NCBI GenBank assembly: GCA_017882455.1
Contig: JADGPL010000006.1
Coordinates: 94,242 to 158,241 of the forward strand
From: Solirubrobacteraceae bacterium
Lineage (GTDB): Bacteria; Actinomycetota; Thermoleophilia; Solirubrobacterales; Solirubrobacteraceae
DNA length: 64,000 nt
Reading direction: 5' to 3'
Made by a program: the position numbers and the translations under genes
Notes under the pieces: model-generated
What the model saw: only the letters and a program-made list of their open reading frames with translations
Database searches by the model: none
What the model was told of the DNA's origin: nothing
Shown here: positions 47,543 through 58,682 of the stretch, piece by piece
Numbering within the stretch: the stretch's first letter is position 1
Layout: every line of letters starts with the position of its first letter

Positions 47543-48462
47543 CAGCGCCCACCTCCGCCAGAAGAGGGTCCACGTCCACGTCCACCGCCGCCGCCGCCGC
47601 CGGGACCGCGTCCGCCGCCCGGACCGCCGGGTCCACGTCCACCGCCCGGACCGCCGGGTCCACGTCCACCGCCGGGACCACCCGGACCGCGTCCACGGCC
47701 GCCGCCGCCCGGTCCACCGCCGCCGCCCCTACCGCGTCCGCGACCATCGCGCCCGTCACGTCCACCGCGACCGTCGCGGTCGTTGCTCGGGGGAGCGGGC
47801 GCGGTCATGTCGGTGAGGTCCGCGCCGGTGTAGCCCTCGGGCATGATTTCGCCCTTGTTGACCCAGCACTTCACGCCGATGCGCCCGAAGGTGGTGCGGG
47901 CCTCGTAGAAGCCGTAGTCGATGTCAGCGCGCATGGTGTGCAGTGGCACCCGTCCGTCCGAGTAGCTTTCTGTGCGGGCCATCTCGGCGCCGCCGAGGCG
48001 CCCGGCGACCTGGACCTTCACGCCCTTGGCGCCCGAGCGCATGGCGCTGGTCAGGGCGCGCTTCATCGCGCGGCGGAAGGCCACCCGGTTCTGCAGCTGC
48101 TCGGCGATCGACTGGGCCACGAGCTTGGCGTCGAGCTCAGGGCGCTTGATCTCGAGGATGTTGACCTTGATCTGCTTTTTGGTCATGCGGTGCAGGTCGC
48201 GGCGCAGCGCGTCCACTTCGGTGCCCGACTTGCCGATCACGATGCCCGGGCGCGCCGTGTGGATGTTGACCTCGAGCTCCTGGGCGTCCTTGCGGATCGT
48301 GATGTCCGACAGCCCCGCGTGGGCGAGCTTGTTGATGATGTGCTCACGGACCTTCACGTCCTCGGCGAGGTACTCGGCGAAGTTGCGCTCGTTGAACCAG
48401 TTGGACTTCCAGTCGTGGATGTATCCCACGCGCATGGCCTCTGGATGAACCTTTTGTCCCAT
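47542..48462 (-). CDS. rpsC: ribosomal protein S3 with an RGG-rich C-terminal extension
   Basis: The protein has 306 residues. The S3 core runs 1-219 ([22 protein letters not shown] domain with [45 protein letters not shown]). The last 86 residues are Arg/Gly/Pro repeats, including three copies of a 9-residue GGRGPGGPG unit encoded by 27-base repeats near 47604-47700. Such RGG tails often bind RNA. S3 lies at the mRNA entry site, where a tail could contact mRNA; that is inference. Confidence 0.95.
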   Translation of the reverse strand: MGQKVHPEAMRVGYIHDWKSNWFNERNFAEYLAEDVKVREHIINKLAHAGLSDITIRKDAQELEVNIHTARPGIVIGKSGTEVDALRRDLHRMTKKQIKVNILEIKRPELDAKLVAQSIAEQLQNRVAFRRAMKRALTSAMRSGAKGVKVQVAGRLGGAEMARTESYSDGRVPLHTMRADIDYGFYEARTTFGRIGVKCWVNKGEIMPEGYTGADLTDMTAPAPPSNDRDGRGGRDGRDGRGRGRGGGGGPGGGGRGRGPGGPGGGRGPGGPGGGRGPGGPGGGRGPGGGGGGGRGRGPSSGGGGR

Positions 48463-48473
48463 TTCTCAGTCTC

Positions 48474-49154
48474 TCAGCCGTGTCGCTTGGTCGTCCCGGG
48501 CTCTGGGCGCGGGGTCAATGTGATGGTCAGGTGGCTCGTGCGCTTGCGGATCGGCGTCGCTCGTCCCATTGCGCGCGGCCTGAAGCGCTTGATCGTCGGC
48601 CCTTCGTCGGCATATGCCTCACGGACGATCAGATCGTCCTCGAGCAGCTCATGGTTGCTCTCGGCGTTTGCCACCGCGGACTCGAGCAGCTTGCTCCAGT
48701 CGCGGGCCACCTCACGAGGGGTGAAGGCGAGGATAGCGCGTGCCTCCTGTACGGACTTGCCCCGTATGTGCCCGCACACCATGCGCGCCTTGCGGGCGGA
48801 GGTGCGCACGTAGCGGGCGTGGGCCGCCACGACCCGGCGCCGCGGTGCTTTGGCAGCCTCTTTTTTCGCGCGGCTCGGTTTGGCGGCCGGCTCGGCCGCT
48901 TTCTCAGCCACGGGCTCTTTGGTCTCGGCAGCTTTCTCGGCAGGCGCTCTTTTCGCAGCGGGAGCTTTTTTGGCGGCGGCTTTCTTGGCGGGCGCCTTCT
49001 CGCCGTCGGCCTTCTCCGCAGTTGCCTCGGCCGTGGGCTCGCTCGCTTTGGCCGCTTTCGCAGCTTTTTTGCGGGCGGGTTTCTTGGCCGCTTTGGCCTC
49101 GGCCGCCTCTGCGCCCTCCTCGGGCTCCACGGGTGTCTGCTCGTCTGGTGTCAT
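48474..49154 (-). CDS. rplV: ribosomal protein L22 with a Lys/Ala-rich N-terminal extension
   Basis: The protein has 226 residues; normal L22 has about 110. The core starts at about 108 ([40 protein letters not shown]) and ends [20 protein letters not shown]. The first 107 residues are histone-H1-like: acidic at first, then [15 protein letters not shown] and [20 protein letters not shown] repeats. ATG 49154 overlaps the rpsS stop (ATGA), so the tail is truly translated. L22 lines the exit tunnel with its loop; its N-terminus lies on the surface. Confidence 0.94.
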   Translation of the reverse strand: MTPDEQTPVEPEEGAEAAEAKAAKKPARKKAAKAAKASEPTAEATAEKADGEKAPAKKAAAKKAPAAKRAPAEKAAETKEPVAEKAAEPAAKPSRAKKEAAKAPRRRVVAAHARYVRTSARKARMVCGHIRGKSVQEARAILAFTPREVARDWSKLLESAVANAESNHELLEDDLIVREAYADEGPTIKRFRPRAMGRATPIRKRTSHLTITLTPRPEPGTTKRHG

Positions 49155-49423
49155 CGCACCTTGCCCGACCCAGCGTGCCCGCGGAATGTGCGGGTGGGAG
49201 CGAACTCGCCGAGCTTGTGCCCGACCATCGACTCGCTGACGAACACAGGCACGTGTTTCTTGCCGTCGTGCACGGCGATCGTGTGACCGACCATCTCCGG
49301 GAAGATCGTCGAGGCACGCGACCATGTCCGCAACATTTTTTTGTTGTTGGCGGCGTTCAACGCTTCGATGCGGCTCATCAGGCGCTCTTCCACCCACGGG
49401 CCCTTCTTGCTGGATCTGCTCAT
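49151..49423 (-). CDS. rpsS: ribosomal protein S19
   Basis: The 90-residue S19 starts [20 protein letters not shown] and has [16 protein letters not shown]. The ATG at 49423 was chosen over an open upstream frame, because it overlaps the rplB stop and gives the normal N-terminus. S19 lies in the 30S head. Confidence 0.98.
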   Translation of the reverse strand: MSRSSKKGPWVEERLMSRIEALNAANNKKMLRTWSRASTIFPEMVGHTIAVHDGKKHVPVFVSESMVGHKLGEFAPTRTFRGHAGSGKVR

Positions 49424-50265
49424 CGCTGCTTGCCCTTCCCGCGCCGCCGTCCGCGCACGATGTATCGACTCGAGGTCTTGTTCTTTTTGCGGGTGCGGTA
49501 GCCGAGCGTGGGCACGCCCCACGGCGTCACCGGGTGCCGGCCGGCCGTGGTCGAGCCCTCGCCACCACCGTGCGGGTGGTCCACCGGGTTCATCGCAACA
49601 CCGCGGGTCTGGGGACGCACGCCCATGTGGCGCTTGCGCCCGGCCTTGCCCACCTTGACGTTCTGGTGCTCAGCGTTGCCGATCGTGCCGACCGTGGCGC
49701 GGCACTCGGCGCGCACCATCCGCATCTCGCCCGAGGGCAGGCGCAGGGTCGCCATCTCGCCGTCCTTGGCCATCAGCTGGGCCGAGGCTCCAGCCGAGCG
49801 CGCCATCTGTCCGCCGCGCCCGGGCGCCAGCTCGATGTTGTGCACGACCGTGCCCACCGGCATCCGCGCGAGCTCCATGCAGTTGCCCACGGCGATGTCC
49901 GCGCCCTCGCCCGAGGCCACGGTCATACCGACCGTCAGGCGCTGGGGGGCCAGGATGTAGCGCTTCTCGCCGTCCACGTAGTGCAACAGGGCGATGTATG
50001 CCGAGCGGTTGGGGTCGTACTCGATCGCCGCTACCCGGGCGTCCACGCCGTCCTTGCGGCGCTTGAAGTCGATGCGACGGTAGGCGCGCTTGGCCCCGCC
50101 GCCGCGGTGGCGCGAGGTCTTGCGACCGTGGGCGTTGCGACCGCCGCTCCTCTTGAGGCCTTCCACGAGCGACTTCTCGGGCTTTGACTTCGTGACCTCG
50201 GCGAAGTCCGGGTAGGAGACGAACCGCATCCCCGGGCTCGTCGGCTTTGGCTTGCGAATCGGCAT
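49420..50265 (-). CDS. rplB: ribosomal protein L2
   Basis: The 281-residue L2 has [40 protein letters not shown] and the conserved [22 protein letters not shown] segment ([20 protein letters not shown]), which contacts the peptidyl-transferase region. Length is normal. Confidence 0.98.
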   Translation of the reverse strand: MPIRKPKPTSPGMRFVSYPDFAEVTKSKPEKSLVEGLKRSGGRNAHGRKTSRHRGGGAKRAYRRIDFKRRKDGVDARVAAIEYDPNRSAYIALLHYVDGEKRYILAPQRLTVGMTVASGEGADIAVGNCMELARMPVGTVVHNIELAPGRGGQMARSAGASAQLMAKDGEMATLRLPSGEMRMVRAECRATVGTIGNAEHQNVKVGKAGRKRHMGVRPQTRGVAMNPVDHPHGGGEGSTTAGRHPVTPWGVPTLGYRTRKKNKTSSRYIVRGRRRGKGKQR

Positions 50266-50269
50266 GGTC

Positions 50270-50569
50270 TCAGCCCTCGAGGGCCGCTAGGCCCTGGAAT
50301 ATCGGAATGGTCTCGCCGGCGCGCACCTGCACGATGGCCTTCTTCCAGGTGCGGGTGCGGCCCTTGGTCGTGCCGCGGCGCTTGGGCTTGGACTTGACGC
50401 TCATCGTGCGCACCTCGACCACGTGCACGTCGAAGAGCGCCTCGACCGCCTGGCGGATGTGCGTCTTGTGGGCGTCTGAGTGGACGCGGAAGGTGTAGCG
50501 GTCGGCCGCCGAGAGCACGTAGCTCTTCTCGGAGACCACAGGGCGGATGAGAACCTGGGTGTGATCCAT
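50270..50569 (-). CDS. rplW: ribosomal protein L23
   Basis: The 99-residue L23 ([40 protein letters not shown]) docks trigger factor and SRP at the tunnel exit. Normal length and place; it overlaps rplD by one base. Confidence 0.98.
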   Translation of the reverse strand: MDHTQVLIRPVVSEKSYVLSAADRYTFRVHSDAHKTHIRQAVEALFDVHVVEVRTMSVKSKPKRRGTTKGRTRTWKKAIVQVRAGETIPIFQGLAALEG

Positions 50570-51228
50570 CAGGCGTTCGCCTCCTCGCCCACGCGGGGCT
50601 TTCCAGTGCGTGCCGTGAGCGCCTCCAGGGCGCCCTCGGAGACGAGCAGCCTGGCCGCGCTGAGCAGGTCCGTGACCCCGACGTTCTCGGGCGTGAGCAC
50701 GGCCACGCGGGCCAGGTTGCGGAAGGAGAGGGCCGCCGCGGACTCCTCCGGGGCGAGCACCACGAGCGTCGAGGGAGGGCGACGTGTCTCAGGGCCCCAG
50801 TCCTCGAGCAGCTCGAGCGCCCGGCGGGTCTTGGGGGCGTCGAACACGGATGCGTCCAGGATCGCGATCGAGGCGCGCTCGGCGTGCAGCGAGAGCGCGC
50901 TGCGCAGCGCAGCGCGCTGCTCCTTGCGGTTGACCTTGAAGGTGTAGGAGCGCGGCTGGGGCCCGAACGCTGTGCCACCGCCGGTCCAGATCGGCGAGCG
51001 GCTCGAGCCGGCGCGAGCGCGGCCGGTGCCCTTCTGGCGCCATGGCTTGGCGCCACCGCCCGAGACCATGCCGCGGGTTTTCGTCGCCGCCGTGCCGCGG
51101 CGGCGCGCGGCCTGCTCGGCCCGCACGCTCTGGTGCACGAGCGGGCCAGCGAAGCGGGCGCCGAAGGCGGAGTCGGCGAGCTTGACCTTCTTGCTCGCCG
51201 AGGAGCCGAGCACGGGAGCGTCAGCCAT
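50569..51228 (-). CDS. rplD: ribosomal protein L4
   Basis: The 219-residue L4 has the loop reaching the tunnel (RGTAATKTRGMVSGGGAKPW, RQKGTGRARAGSSRSPIWTG) and the fold ending ARLLVSEGALEALTARTG. In E. coli L4 also regulates the S10 operon. The overlap of eight bases with rplC is tight. Confidence 0.97.
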   Translation of the reverse strand: MADAPVLGSSASKKVKLADSAFGARFAGPLVHQSVRAEQAARRRGTAATKTRGMVSGGGAKPWRQKGTGRARAGSSRSPIWTGGGTAFGPQPRSYTFKVNRKEQRAALRSALSLHAERASIAILDASVFDAPKTRRALELLEDWGPETRRPPSTLVVLAPEESAAALSFRNLARVAVLTPENVGVTDLLSAARLLVSEGALEALTARTGKPRVGEEANA

Positions 51229-51856
51229 CGGTCCTCACCTCCACGATCGAGCCGGAGGGGCCGGGCACGGAGCCGCGGACCAGCAGCAGGTTCTCGCCGG
51301 CGTCCACGCTCACGATCTCGAGACCCTTCTGGGTGACGCGCTTGTTGCCCATCTGCCCGGGGCCGCGGATGCCCTTCATCACGCGTGCGGGCCACGCCGA
51401 GGCGCCGATGGATCCCGGGGCGCGGACGTTGTGGGAGCCGTGGGACTTGGGGCCGCTGGCGAAGTTGTGACGCTTGATCGTCCCCTGGAAGCCCTTGCCC
51501 TTGGACGTCCCCGCGATCTTCACGCGTGCGCCCACCTCGAAGGACTCCACCGTGACGGTCTCGCCGACCTGCAGCTCGCCGGCCTCGCCTGTGCCCATCT
51601 GGGTATCGCGGAACTCCACGAGCGTGCGCATCGGCGGGGCGTCCGCCTTCTTGAGGTGGCCGAGCTCGGCTTTGGTGAGGTGCTTCTCCTTGGTCTGCCC
51701 GAACGCCAGCTGGACGGCCTCATAGCCGTCGCGCTCGGCCGTGCGGATGGCCGTCACCGGGCACGGGCCGGCCTCGAGCACGGTCACACGCGCGACGCTG
51801 CCGTCCTCCTGGAAGACCTGGGTCATGCCGAGCTTCTTGGCGAGGATCGCGGGCAT
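51221..51856 (-). CDS. rplC: ribosomal protein L3
   Basis: The 211-residue L3 starts [20 protein letters not shown] and has the long loop with [20 protein letters not shown], near the peptidyl-transferase centre. The end is [17 protein letters not shown]. Normal length. Confidence 0.98.
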   Translation of the reverse strand: MPAILAKKLGMTQVFQEDGSVARVTVLEAGPCPVTAIRTAERDGYEAVQLAFGQTKEKHLTKAELGHLKKADAPPMRTLVEFRDTQMGTGEAGELQVGETVTVESFEVGARVKIAGTSKGKGFQGTIKRHNFASGPKSHGSHNVRAPGSIGASAWPARVMKGIRGPGQMGNKRVTQKGLEIVSVDAGENLLLVRGSVPGPSGSIVEVRTDG

Positions 51857-51866
51857 CAGGGTTCGC

Positions 51867-52193
51867 TCAGGTGGCGAGACGGATCTCGATGTCGACGCCC
51901 GCCGGGAGGTGGTCCAGGCGCTGGAGCGAGTCGACCGTCTTGGGGGTGGGCTGGTGGATGTCGATCAGACGCTTGTGCGTGCGGATCTCGAAGTGCTCGC
52001 GCGAGTCCTTGTCCTTGAAGGGCGAGCGGATCACGCAGTAGACGTTCTTCTCGGTCGGCAGCGGCACGGGCCCCGAGACGGTCGCGCCGGTGCGGGTCGC
52101 CGTCTCGACGATCTCCTTGGCCGCGGACTCGATGGCCGAGGTGTCGTATGCCTTGAGGCGTATGCGGATCTTGTTTTGGTTGGCGGCTGCCAT
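51867..52193 (-). CDS. rpsJ: ribosomal protein S10
   Basis: The 108-residue S10 has [39 protein letters not shown] and [20 protein letters not shown]. It starts the S10 operon. A 224-base gap separates it from tuf and contains a stable hairpin (52266-52287) and the tuf terminator, so a separate promoter is likely; TTGGCA at 52385-52390 (minus) with ATACAG downstream is a candidate. Confidence 0.98.
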   Translation of the reverse strand: MAAANQNKIRIRLKAYDTSAIESAAKEIVETATRTGATVSGPVPLPTEKNVYCVIRSPFKDKDSREHFEIRTHKRLIDIHQPTPKTVDSLQRLDHLPAGVDIEIRLAT

Positions 52194-52265
52194 GAAAGTC
52201 TCTCTAGCGTCTGTTTTCGTGTCGCGGTGTGGTCTGGGCGCTGCTGTGCTGGCTGCCTGATCCGG

Positions 52266-52287
52266 CCGGCGGGAGCGATCCCGCCGG
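52266..52287 (-). promoter_or_regulatory. hairpin in the S10-operon leader
   Basis: CCGGCGGGA and TCCCGCCGG form a perfect 9-bp stem with a four-base loop, about 75 bases before rpsJ. It lies between the candidate promoter and the start codon, so it would be in the leader RNA. In E. coli the S10 leader is the target of L4 feedback; similarity of mechanism is not shown. Confidence 0.5.
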
Positions 52288-52392
52288 GCCCCTCCCGGAC
52301 GGCGAGTCACGAGGGGAGTCCTTGCGGAAACCCGCCTCGTCGCCGCCACACCTTGACGGTGGGGCTGTATTTGTCGTATCGGACTGCCAATG

Positions 52393-52412
52393 TGCGCGCC
52401 GGGTGGCGCGCA
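52393..52412 (-). terminator. tuf: hairpin after tuf
   Basis: TGCGCGCC and GGCGCGCA form a perfect 8-bp stem with an ACCC loop (minus strand), six bases after the tuf stop. There is no T-tract, as is common in GC-rich genomes. It separates tuf from the S10 operon. Confidence 0.55.
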
Positions 52413-52417
52413 GGTAC

Positions 52418-53602
<1,185 letters not shown>

Positions 53603-53742
53603 TTTTTGCTCGCTCCTGTATCGACTTGAATGCCCGCCCGTGAGGGCGAACCTGAGAAATCTATCTAAATGTGGTGGTTCGTGACTGCTGGTTGCTGTGA
53701 TGACCTCGGCTGTGGTTGCTGCGCCGACCCGCTCCGAGGTGT

Positions 53743-55845
53743 CTAGGCCGGCACCGGCTCGCCCGTCCGCGCTTCGACGATCTTCTCGGCGATGTTGGGC
53801 GGGACCTCCTCGTAGGCCTCGAACTGCATCGTGTAGTTGGCGCGTCCCTGCGTGTTGGAGCGCAGGTCGGTCGCGTACCCGAACATCTCGCTCAGGGGCA
53901 CCCGCGCGGTCACTGCCAGCGCGTTGCCGCGGCGCTCCTGTCCTTCGACGCGACCGCGCCGTCGGCTGAGGTCTCCGATCACGTCGCCGAGGAAGTCCTC
54001 GGGCGTGACCACCTCGACCGCGAAGATCGGCTCGAGCAGAACTGGCTTGGCGCGTTTGGCCGCCTCTTTGAAGGCGAGCGAGCCTGCGACTTTGAATGCG
54101 ATTTCCGAGGAGTCGACGTCGTGGTACTTGCCGTCGACGAGCGTGACGCGCATGTCCACCATCGGGTAGCCGGCCTTCACGCCGTTGTCGAGCGCCTCTT
54201 CGATCCCCTTCTTGACGGCCGGGATGTATTCCGAGGGGATGTTCCCGCCCTTGATCTTGTTGATGAACTCGAATCCGATGCCGGGGGCCGGCTCGAGGTT
54301 TATGAAGACCACGCCGAACTGACCCGAGCCGCCGGTCTGGCGCACGAACTTGCCTTCGATCTTCTCGACGCTCCCGCGCACGGTCTCGCGGTAGGAGACC
54401 TGCGGGCGCCCGACGTTCGCCTCGACGCCGAACTCGCGCTTCATGCGGTCGACGAGGACCTCGAGGTGCAGCTCGCCCATGCCCGAGATCTCGGTCTGGC
54501 CGGTCTCCTCGTTGGTGCGCACCTGGAAGGTCGGGTCCTCCTCGGCCAGGCGTCCGAGCGCGACCGACATCTTCTCCTGGTCGACCTTCGTCTTGGGCTC
54601 GACCGCGACCTTGATGACGGGCTCCGGGAAGATGATGTTCTCGAGATGGATGGGGTGCGCGGGGTCGGCGAGGGTGTCACCGGTGATGACCTGCTTGATG
54701 CCGACGGCCGCGGCGATGTCACCGGCGAAGACCTCGGTGACCTCCTCGCGCTCGTTGGCGTGCATCATCAGGATGCGCCCGATGCGCTCGGTGCGCCCGC
54801 TGCCGACGTTCATGACCTTGGCGCCCGCCTCGAGATGGCCCGAGTAGACACGGAAGTAGGTGAGCTTGCCGACGTAGGGGTCGGCGGCGATCTTGAAGGC
54901 GAGGGCGGCGAAGGGCTCGGAGTCGTCGGCCTTGCGCGTGACCTGGAGCTCCTCCTCCTCGCCTTTGATCAGTTCGGTCCCGACCACGGGCGGGACGTCC
55001 AGCGGTGAGGGCAGGTAGTCGATGACCGCGTCCAGCAGCGGCTGCACGCCCTTGTTCTTGAACGAGGAGCCACACAGAACCGGGGTCAGTTTGGTCGAGA
55101 GCGTCGCCTTGCGGATCGCGTTCTTGAGAACGTCCTCGGGCACCTCGGTCTCCTCGAGCAGCGCCTCGAGCAGGGTGTCGTCGTAGTGGGAGACTTCCTC
55201 GAGCAGGTGTTCGCGTGCGCCTTCGGCGGCTTCGAGGAGATGCTCCGGGATCTCGATCTCTTCCTGTTCCTTGCCCATCTCGTCCTTGTAGACGATCGCC
55301 TTCATCGCCACGAGGTCGATCACGCCGAGGAAGTCGCCCTCGGATCCGATCGGAAGCTGGATCGGCACGGGGCGGGCACCGAGGCGGTCGATCATCGTCC
55401 GCACGCCCATGTCGAAGTCGGCGCCGATACGGTCCATCTTGTTGATGTAGGCGATGCGCGGGACGTGGTACTTGTCGGCCTGACGCCACACTGTCTCCGA
55501 CTGGGGCTCGACGCCTGCGACCGAGTCGAACAGGGCGATCGCGCCGTCGAGCACGCGCAGCGAGCGCTCGACCTCGACCGTGAAGTCGACGTGCCCGGGC
55601 GTGTCGATGATGTTGATGCGGTGACCCTTCCACTGGGCCGTGGTGGCGGCGGAGGTGATCGTGATGCCCCGCTCCTGCTCCTGTTCCATCCAGTCCATGA
55701 CCGCCGCGCCCTCGTGGACCTCGCCGATCTTGTAGGTGCGCCCGGTGTAGTAGAGGATGCGCTCGGTCGTCGTCGTCTTACCGGCGTCGATGTGAGCCAT
55801 GATCCCGATGTTGCGGGTGTTTTCTAGTGTGAACTTACGTGGCAT
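53743..55845 (-). CDS. fusA: elongation factor G
   Basis: The 700-residue translocase has the EF-G domains: GTPase ([59 protein letters not shown]), a beta barrel, and the C-terminal domains with [20 protein letters not shown] and [20 protein letters not shown]. It starts with ATG and GAGAG just upstream. A terminator-like hairpin with seven T stands 41 bases before the start. Confidence 0.99.
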   Translation of the reverse strand: MPRKFTLENTRNIGIMAHIDAGKTTTTERILYYTGRTYKIGEVHEGAAVMDWMEQEQERGITITSAATTAQWKGHRINIIDTPGHVDFTVEVERSLRVLDGAIALFDSVAGVEPQSETVWRQADKYHVPRIAYINKMDRIGADFDMGVRTMIDRLGARPVPIQLPIGSEGDFLGVIDLVAMKAIVYKDEMGKEQEEIEIPEHLLEAAEGAREHLLEEVSHYDDTLLEALLEETEVPEDVLKNAIRKATLSTKLTPVLCGSSFKNKGVQPLLDAVIDYLPSPLDVPPVVGTELIKGEEEELQVTRKADDSEPFAALAFKIAADPYVGKLTYFRVYSGHLEAGAKVMNVGSGRTERIGRILMMHANEREEVTEVFAGDIAAAVGIKQVITGDTLADPAHPIHLENIIFPEPVIKVAVEPKTKVDQEKMSVALGRLAEEDPTFQVRTNEETGQTEISGMGELHLEVLVDRMKREFGVEANVGRPQVSYRETVRGSVEKIEGKFVRQTGGSGQFGVVFINLEPAPGIGFEFINKIKGGNIPSEYIPAVKKGIEEALDNGVKAGYPMVDMRVTLVDGKYHDVDSSEIAFKVAGSLAFKEAAKRAKPVLLEPIFAVEVVTPEDFLGDVIGDLSRRRGRVEGQERRGNALAVTARVPLSEMFGYATDLRSNTQGRANYTMQFEAYEEVPPNIAEKIVEARTGEPVPA

Positions 55846-55885
55846 CTCTCAGGGTCCGGGTCGTTGCTGGGCGGGGTGTTGGGGC

Positions 55886-55909
55886 AAAAAAATAGGCCCC
55901 TCGGGCCCA
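55886..55909 (-). terminator. intrinsic terminator in the fusA leader
   Basis: On the minus strand TGGGCCC and GGGCCTA form a 7-bp stem (one G-U) around GAG, followed by TTTTTTT. It stands 41 bases upstream of the fusA ATG and about 140 bases downstream of marR. It either ends the MFS-marR transcript or works as an attenuator of fusA. A TATAGT at about 56030-56035 (minus) could be the -10 box of a fusA promoter. Confidence 0.75.
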
Positions 55910-56047
55910 CGCGCGCTGCTGGTCTTGTTTGGACCGGTCCGCGTCGTTATCTGCTCGAGGTCTCCATCTTGATTTGCCGACTCGCGGGAGGCATACGAGC
56001 TCGCTGCGTCCGCCCGCGACGCGGTGCCGACTATAGCAGAGCAACTG

Positions 56048-56650
56048 TCAGTTCTTTACGGCCTGCGCGGGTGTCGCGGGGGCCTGATCGGAGGCCCCGC
56101 AATCGCCCTGGAGCGGGGCGTCCTCGACCATCGCCCCGAGGCGCTCGAGCACGCGCGTGGCCGCTCTCAGCTCCCCGATCTCGAGGCCCTCCAGCGCCTC
56201 ATCCCAACGGCTCTTCCAGGCCGCGCGCTTGGCCTCGATCTTGCTCAGCCCCTGTGGGGTCAAGCGAGAGACCACCACGCGCCTGTCGGTCTGCGAGCGC
56301 ACGCGCTCGACGTGCCCGCACTCGGCGAGGTGATCGAGCATCTGGGTGACCGTCCCGGGGCTGAGCCTTGCCGCCCCGGCGAGCTCGCCGGCTGACAGCT
56401 CGCCGCGCTCGTGCAGCTCGATCAGCAGCTCGAACTGCGCATGGCTGAGCTCCCCGCCCGCGAGGTGGGTGTCGCGTCCGCGCAGCCGACTGAGGCTGCG
56501 GAAGACCCGCCGGAAGGCCAGGCCCAGCTCCGTGACCTGCGACTCGCGCGGCTCGGGCTCGGCGGCGGCGCTCGCGCGCGGGCGCGGGTCGCCGCCTGCG
56601 CCCTCGCCCAGCTCGGGGCCTGTGTCCGTGACTGCGGCTCGAGCGCTCAT
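56048..56650 (-). CDS. MarR-family transcriptional regulator
   Basis: The 200-residue protein has a winged helix: LSHAQFELLIELHERGELSA, ELAGAARLSPGTVTQMLDHL, AECGHVERVRSQTDRRVVVS and RLTPQGLSKIEAKRAAWK. The N-terminal 35 residues are disordered. It follows the MFS transporter gene by 19 bases, so transporter and regulator form an operon, as is typical for drug-efflux systems. The likely operator lies at the transporter start. Confidence 0.93.
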   Translation of the reverse strand: MSARAAVTDTGPELGEGAGGDPRPRASAAAEPEPRESQVTELGLAFRRVFRSLSRLRGRDTHLAGGELSHAQFELLIELHERGELSAGELAGAARLSPGTVTQMLDHLAECGHVERVRSQTDRRVVVSRLTPQGLSKIEAKRAAWKSRWDEALEGLEIGELRAATRVLERLGAMVEDAPLQGDCGASDQAPATPAQAVKN

Positions 56651-56669
56651 CTCTGTCTCGCCTTCCCGC

Positions 56670-58157
56670 CTATGCCCCGAGCGGCTCGACCGCGGACTCG
56701 GCGTTGGCGGCGGCGCGGTCCAGGCGCGCGCGGGGGTTCTCGGCGCGCAGCAGCACCAGGCACGGGACCAGCGAGAGCAGGCAGATGCCCAGCGACCACC
56801 AGTAGGCCGTCTCGAAGGCGCCGGCGAGATGGGTCAGCGATGGCGCCGAGCCACTCGCGCGCTGGAGCACGACGGCGAGAACGGCCGTGCCGATCGCGCC
56901 GCCGATGCGCTGCAGCACGTTCAGCTGCGGGGTGGCGTCTGAGAGCTGCTCGGGGCGCAGGGAAGCGAAGGCCGCGGTCATGGCGGGCATGAAGGAGAAG
57001 CCGATCCCGACCCCGCGCAGGACGAGGATCAATGAGATGTAGAGGATCGAGGTGCCAGCCCCGATGAAGGCGAGCGGGAGGGTGGCCAGCGACAGGACGG
57101 CCACGCCGAAGATGGCGATGCGCCCGCCGCCGAAGCGCTGGCTGAGGCGCCCGGCGAGCGGCATCACCAGGAGCATGCCCAAACCCTGCGGGCCGGTCAG
57201 CAGGCCGGTCACGATCACGCTCTCGTGACGGACCTCCTGGTAGTAGTAGGGCACCAGGATCATCGCCCCGAACAGGGCGGCGCCGAGGCCGAAGGTCGTC
57301 AGGGACGCGGCCCCGAAGACGCGGTTGGCATACAGGCGCACGTCGAGCAGGGGACGCTCCACGCGCAGGGCGTGCAGGCAGAAGACAGCTGCGAGCACCA
57401 CGCCGGCCACGATCGGCCAGACGACGATCGGCGCCGTGAGGCTGCTGTTGGTGCCGAGCTCCGAGAGCCCGTACACGAGCGAGCTCGAGGCGGTCGAGAG
57501 CAGCGCCAGGCCGAGCACGTCCAGACGGCCCGCCTCACCGGAGTCCGTGTGGGGAAGCATGCGCCAGGCGAGCAGCAGGGCAACGGCCCCGATCGGCACG
57601 TTGACGAGGAAGATCCACGACCAGTGCAGGTTCTGCAGGATCGCCCCGCCCACCACCGGCCCGAGGATCGGCCCGAGCATCGCGGGCATGGAGATGATGG
57701 CCATCACCCGTCCCATGCGCTTGGGGCCGGCCACCTGGGCCATGATCAGCTGGCCCACGGGCATGATCATCCCGCCGCCCACGCCCTGCAGGATGCGGAA
57801 GAGCACGAGCGTGGTCGTCGAGGCGGCCACCGCGCACAGCGCCGAGCCGGCCGTGAAGAGCACCAAAGAGACCATGTACACACGCTTGGCGCCGTAGCGG
57901 CGTGCCGCCCAGCCGGTGACCGGGATGACGGCGGCCAGCGAGAGCAGGTAGCCGGTCACCACCCATTGGATCTGCGAGATCGAGCTGTGCAGGTCGTGGC
58001 CCAGGGTGCGCAGGGCCACGTTCACGATGGTCGTGTCGAGGATCGACATGATCATCCCGAGGATCACCACGCCGGCGATCTTCCAGACGTAGGGCTCGAT
58101 CTTGTCCGAGGCCGCGGGGGAGTGCTGCGCAGGGGCTGTGGTCGTCGCGGAAGACAT
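56670..58157 (-). CDS. MFS multidrug efflux transporter, DHA2 family
   Basis: The 495-residue membrane protein has the 14-segment layout of the DHA2 (EmrB/QacA) branch. Signatures: SILDTTIVNVALRTLGHDLH in the first segment, WVVTGYLLSLAAVIPVTGWA, the RYGAKRVYM loop (motif A) and GPILGPVVGGAILQNLHWSW (motif C, antiporter). It should export drugs or toxic compounds using the proton gradient. Its ATG overlaps the last base of a palindromic operator and has no Shine-Dalgarno, so it may be leaderless. Confidence 0.93.
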   Translation of the reverse strand: MSSATTTAPAQHSPAASDKIEPYVWKIAGVVILGMIMSILDTTIVNVALRTLGHDLHSSISQIQWVVTGYLLSLAAVIPVTGWAARRYGAKRVYMVSLVLFTAGSALCAVAASTTTLVLFRILQGVGGGMIMPVGQLIMAQVAGPKRMGRVMAIISMPAMLGPILGPVVGGAILQNLHWSWIFLVNVPIGAVALLLAWRMLPHTDSGEAGRLDVLGLALLSTASSSLVYGLSELGTNSSLTAPIVVWPIVAGVVLAAVFCLHALRVERPLLDVRLYANRVFGAASLTTFGLGAALFGAMILVPYYYQEVRHESVIVTGLLTGPQGLGMLLVMPLAGRLSQRFGGGRIAIFGVAVLSLATLPLAFIGAGTSILYISLILVLRGVGIGFSFMPAMTAAFASLRPEQLSDATPQLNVLQRIGGAIGTAVLAVVLQRASGSAPSLTHLAGAFETAYWWSLGICLLSLVPCLVLLRAENPRARLDRAAANAESAVEPLGA

Positions 58158-58184
58158 TCGGTACCGAAAGGTTAGGTACCGAAG
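58157..58184 (-). promoter_or_regulatory. operator/promoter of the efflux operon
   Basis: The palindrome TTCGGTACCGAA (58157-58168) and a second GGTACCGAA (58175-58183) lie just before the MFS start codon. On the minus strand TTGAAG, a 17-base spacer and TAACCT give a reasonable promoter with the two sites around the -10. MarR from the same operon is the obvious repressor. Confidence 0.6.
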
Positions 58185-58250
58185 CTTTGTTCTTCAACCC
58201 CTCTGTGCGCGATCGCACACAAAGTCATGACAGCGCGAAGCTGGGCTGAG

Positions 58251-58682
58251 TCAGTCGATCGATCCAGGGTCGGCGACCCACACGCTTTCGACTCCAAGCA
58301 CACGGCAGAGGGGCTCGAAGTGCCGGTCGTAGTGCAGGATCCCCGCACCGCGTCCGGCGGCTGCAGCAGCGATCAGATAGTCAGCCGCGGGAAGACGCCG
58401 TTCGCCTCGCAGCTCGCGCGATGCCCCGATAGCCGCTGCGCCAGCGCTCAGGGTCACCGGCGCCGTCGGCAGCGCGGCGAGCGTTCGGTCGAGCTCGGCG
58501 AAGGCATCCTCGTCGCGGCCCCCCGCGAGCAGCTCGAGGGCAAGCACGGGGCACACCGCGAGCAGGCTGGCGCGAAGCGTCGCCTGCCAGCGCGGAAGAA
58601 CCGCCGGATCGCGCTGCCGGTTCCAGGCGGATGTGTCGAAGACGAGCAGCCCACCCGAACCGTAGGAATCAGCGGGAGGCAT
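58251..58682 (-). CDS. vapC: PIN-domain ribonuclease toxin (VapC-type)
   Basis: The 143-residue protein has LLVFDTSAWNRQRDPAVLPR (first Asp), VCPVLALELLAGG (Glu), LPAADYLIAAAAAGRGAGIL (third Asp) and HYDRHFEPLCRVLG (fourth Asp), the PIN metal site. The ATG at 58682 overlaps the antitoxin by 14 bases. This is the second vapBC pair of the window, placed inside the split str operon. Confidence 0.9.
   Translation of the reverse strand: MPPADSYGSGGLLVFDTSAWNRQRDPAVLPRWQATLRASLLAVCPVLALELLAGGRDEDAFAELDRTLAALPTAPVTLSAGAAAIGASRELRGERRLPAADYLIAAAAAGRGAGILHYDRHFEPLCRVLGVESVWVADPGSID

Noticed and set aside
47604..47700. Repeats near the rpsC end as a CRISPR or mobile repeat
   Set aside because: They are in-frame 27-base repeats encoding the Gly/Arg/Pro tail of S3.
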